Assembly: GCA_964627605.1 (NCBI GenBank)
Contig: CAZVGZ010000016.1
Span: 1 to 64,000 of the forward strand
DNA length: 64,000 bases
Reading direction: 5' to 3'
Origin: CAZVGZ01 sp964627605
GTDB lineage: Bacteria; Latescibacterota; MWCZ01; CAZVGZ01
Under the pieces are notes generated by a model, which was given only the letters and a program-made list of their open reading frames with translations, did no database searches and had not been told where the DNA came from. The translations under genes and the position numbers were made by a program. Positions 62,904-64,000 of the stretch are shown piece by piece; within the stretch, counting starts at the first letter, position 1; each line of letters begins with the position of its first letter.

Positions 62904-63836
62904 ATGCCCAAAACCCTCTCTACTCTAGACCAATCCGCCAGCTCCAGGCGTCGTCTGCCGGATTGGTTCAAAGTCAAGTCCCCCGGCAGCGCGAACTACA
63001 TATCCCTCAAGCGTTTGGCGGCGTCAAACCATCTCAACACAGTGTGCCAAAGCGCCGGCTGTCCAAACATCACGGAGTGTTGGGAGCGTCGCGAGGCGAC
63101 TTTCATGATTCTGGGTGATGTCTGCACGCGTAGTTGCGGTTTCTGCCTCGTGCGGACCGGACGTCCATCTCGCAAAGACACTCAGGAACCACAGCGAGTC
63201 GCTGATGCTGTCGCCGAGCTGTCTTTGCGCCATGCCACCGTTACCTCGGTCAATCGTGATGAGCTCTCCGACGGCGGCGCATTCCAGTTCGCTGAGACGG
63301 TTCAACTGATTCACGACCACTGCCCAGAGACAGATGTCGAAGTCCTGATCCCGGACTTTGGAGGTTTATCTGACGCTCTGGAAACAGTGCTCAAAGCCAA
63401 TCCGGAAGTGTTGGCCCACAATATTGAGACGGTACCCAAGCTCTACTCAAATGTCCGACCGCAAGCCGATTACGCCCAGTCGCTTGCTATATTGACGCGG
63501 TCCAAATCTCGTGGCTCTGTGACAAAAACAGGAATCATGGTCGGATTGGGAGAGAAGCTGACAGAAGTACACGAAGTGTTGGGCGATCTGGCTTCACTCG
63601 AGTGCGATATACTCACCATCGGCCAGTACTTGCAGCCAAGTCGCAAACACCTTCCCATCCAACGTTTCTACACGCCAGACGAGTTTGTCAATCTGAAAAT
63701 CATCGGCGAAAAGCTGGGGATTACCCACATCCAGTCAGGCCCGCTCGTCCGCAGTTCCTACCGTGCAGGCGAGCAGTTGGAGGCTGTGAGGAAAAAGGTG
63801 AGTGGCGATAGTGGGGTAGCCGGTAGAACTTCCTAG
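62904..63836 (+). CDS. lipA: Lipoyl synthase
   Basis: A 310-residue radical-SAM enzyme that inserts two sulfurs into octanoyl groups of H protein and E2 subunits. The auxiliary cluster Cys are 48, 53 and 59 (CxxxxCxxxxxC), and the radical-SAM cluster Cys are 74, 78 and 81 (CTRSCGFC). NITECWERREATFMILGDVCTR, AHNIETVPKLYSNVRP, TKTGIMVGLGE and the C-terminal RSSYRAGEQ (Ser ligand of the auxiliary cluster) are all present. The segment usually written TSVDRDDL reads TSVNRDEL here. The frame extends upstream to 62829, but ATG 62904 fits the family. A product of this enzyme, lipoyl-GcvH, is encoded at 39.5 kb. Confidence 0.95.
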   Translation: MPKTLSTLDQSASSRRRLPDWFKVKSPGSANYISLKRLAASNHLNTVCQSAGCPNITECWERREATFMILGDVCTRSCGFCLVRTGRPSRKDTQEPQRVADAVAELSLRHATVTSVNRDELSDGGAFQFAETVQLIHDHCPETDVEVLIPDFGGLSDALETVLKANPEVLAHNIETVPKLYSNVRPQADYAQSLAILTRSKSRGSVTKTGIMVGLGEKLTEVHEVLGDLASLECDILTIGQYLQPSRKHLPIQRFYTPDEFVNLKIIGEKLGITHIQSGPLVRSSYRAGEQLEAVRKKVSGDSGVAGRTS

Positions 63837-63864
63837 GGGCCGTAAGAAGTCTTGGCAGAGCGCC

Positions 63865-64000
63865 CTACTCTTTGGGCGGCTCTTTGGTTGGCGCCGGTTT
63901 CTTTTCGGTCCTTTTGGGCGGTAAGGGCTTCGGTTTGACCTTCTTGAACCGAACCACTGATTGCTGTTTGCTGTCTACATTAGTATGCGTTGCATACCTC
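63865..64000 (-). CDS. C-terminal end of an unknown gene, cut by the window edge
   Basis: On the - strand, an open frame enters from the right edge and ends at TAG 63865-63867. Its 44 visible residues are Lys/Pro-rich (VKPKPLPPKRTEKKPAP and PTKEPPKE), a low-complexity charged tail of the type that follows a structured domain. Nothing can be said of function from this piece. It converges with lipA, leaving 28 bases between the stops. Confidence 0.45.
   Translation of the reverse strand, partial: RYATHTNVDSKQQSVVRFKKVKPKPLPPKRTEKKPAPTKEPPKE

Noticed and set aside
1..64000. CRISPR array, rRNA, insertion sequences or attachment sites
   Set aside because: No spaced direct repeats, no rRNA-like stretch, and no transposase, integrase or terminal inverted repeats were seen in any frame.

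Overview
This is a chromosomal window from an uncultured bacterium, probably assembled from a metagenome: there is a 10-base run of N at 39845-39854. It encodes Gram-negative envelope functions, including Wza/Wzc/Wzi-type polysaccharide export, lipoproteins and outer-membrane barrels. It also has a secreted protein ending in a FlgD-like/type IX-like sorting domain, three Gfo/Idh/MocA oxidoreductase loci, and several large secreted or cytosolic beta-propeller and glycosidase-like proteins. Together these suggest a member of the FCB/Latescibacteria-Poribacteria sphere. That placement is inference from gene content; there is no rRNA in the window.

Layout. Positions 1-2.9 kb are largely a graveyard of gene fragments (beta-helix, metallo-beta-lactamase, oligogalacturonide-lyase-like and WD40 pieces) around one intact DRE-TIM aldolase. 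Positions 2.9-8.2 kb (+) carry a lipoprotein, then a compact methyltransferase / beta-sandwich unknown / ATP-grasp trio, then an E1-like MoeB/ThiF enzyme with an N-terminal rhodanese domain. Positions 8.2-13.4 kb (-) look like a carbohydrate-utilisation group (six-hairpin protein, TIM-barrel hydrolase, Gfo oxidoreductase) with a Bcp peroxiredoxin. Two more gene remnants and tRNA-Arg(ACG) follow. Positions 14.1-16.3 kb (-) encode a multidomain secreted protein.

Positions 16.5-35.1 kb (-) form a 14-gene exopolysaccharide locus. It starts at a good sigma70-type promoter (35201-35229), and most of its genes overlap by 1-4 bases. It supplies UDP-xylose and 4-epimerised and 4,6-dehydrated nucleotide sugars, a WecA-like initiator, two GT4 glycosyltransferases, AsnB, an O-antigen-polymerase-like protein, Wzc, Wza, Wzi and a YjbH-like protein. 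No Wzx flippase is seen. Divergently transcribed are an outer-membrane barrel and a LolB/DUF4292-like lipoprotein, followed by a long beta-propeller protein.

Positions 38.8-41.3 kb hold a decayed thioredoxin-like gene, then gcvH (split by the assembly gap) and gcvPA. Positions 41.5-48.7 kb (-) hold a tiny membrane protein, three tandem cyclophilins with an FmdB-type zinc ribbon, a RidA-BioF-permease operon, and a frameshifted Gfo pseudogene. Positions 49.1-52.5 kb (+) carry a Gfo oxidoreductase and purN-purC-purH(N-terminal half). Positions 52.6-58.2 kb carry the rod-shape operon mreB-mreC-mreD-mrdA-rodA. A twice-frameshifted unknown gene, a conserved unknown gene, a nitrilase-family amidase with a terminator, uvrC, a cyclase fragment, lipA and the tail of a gene on the opposite strand complete the window.

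About nine loci are broken or truncated. No insertion sequence, CRISPR array or rRNA was seen. Either the genome is shedding genes, or some frameshifts (those in homopolymers) are assembly errors.
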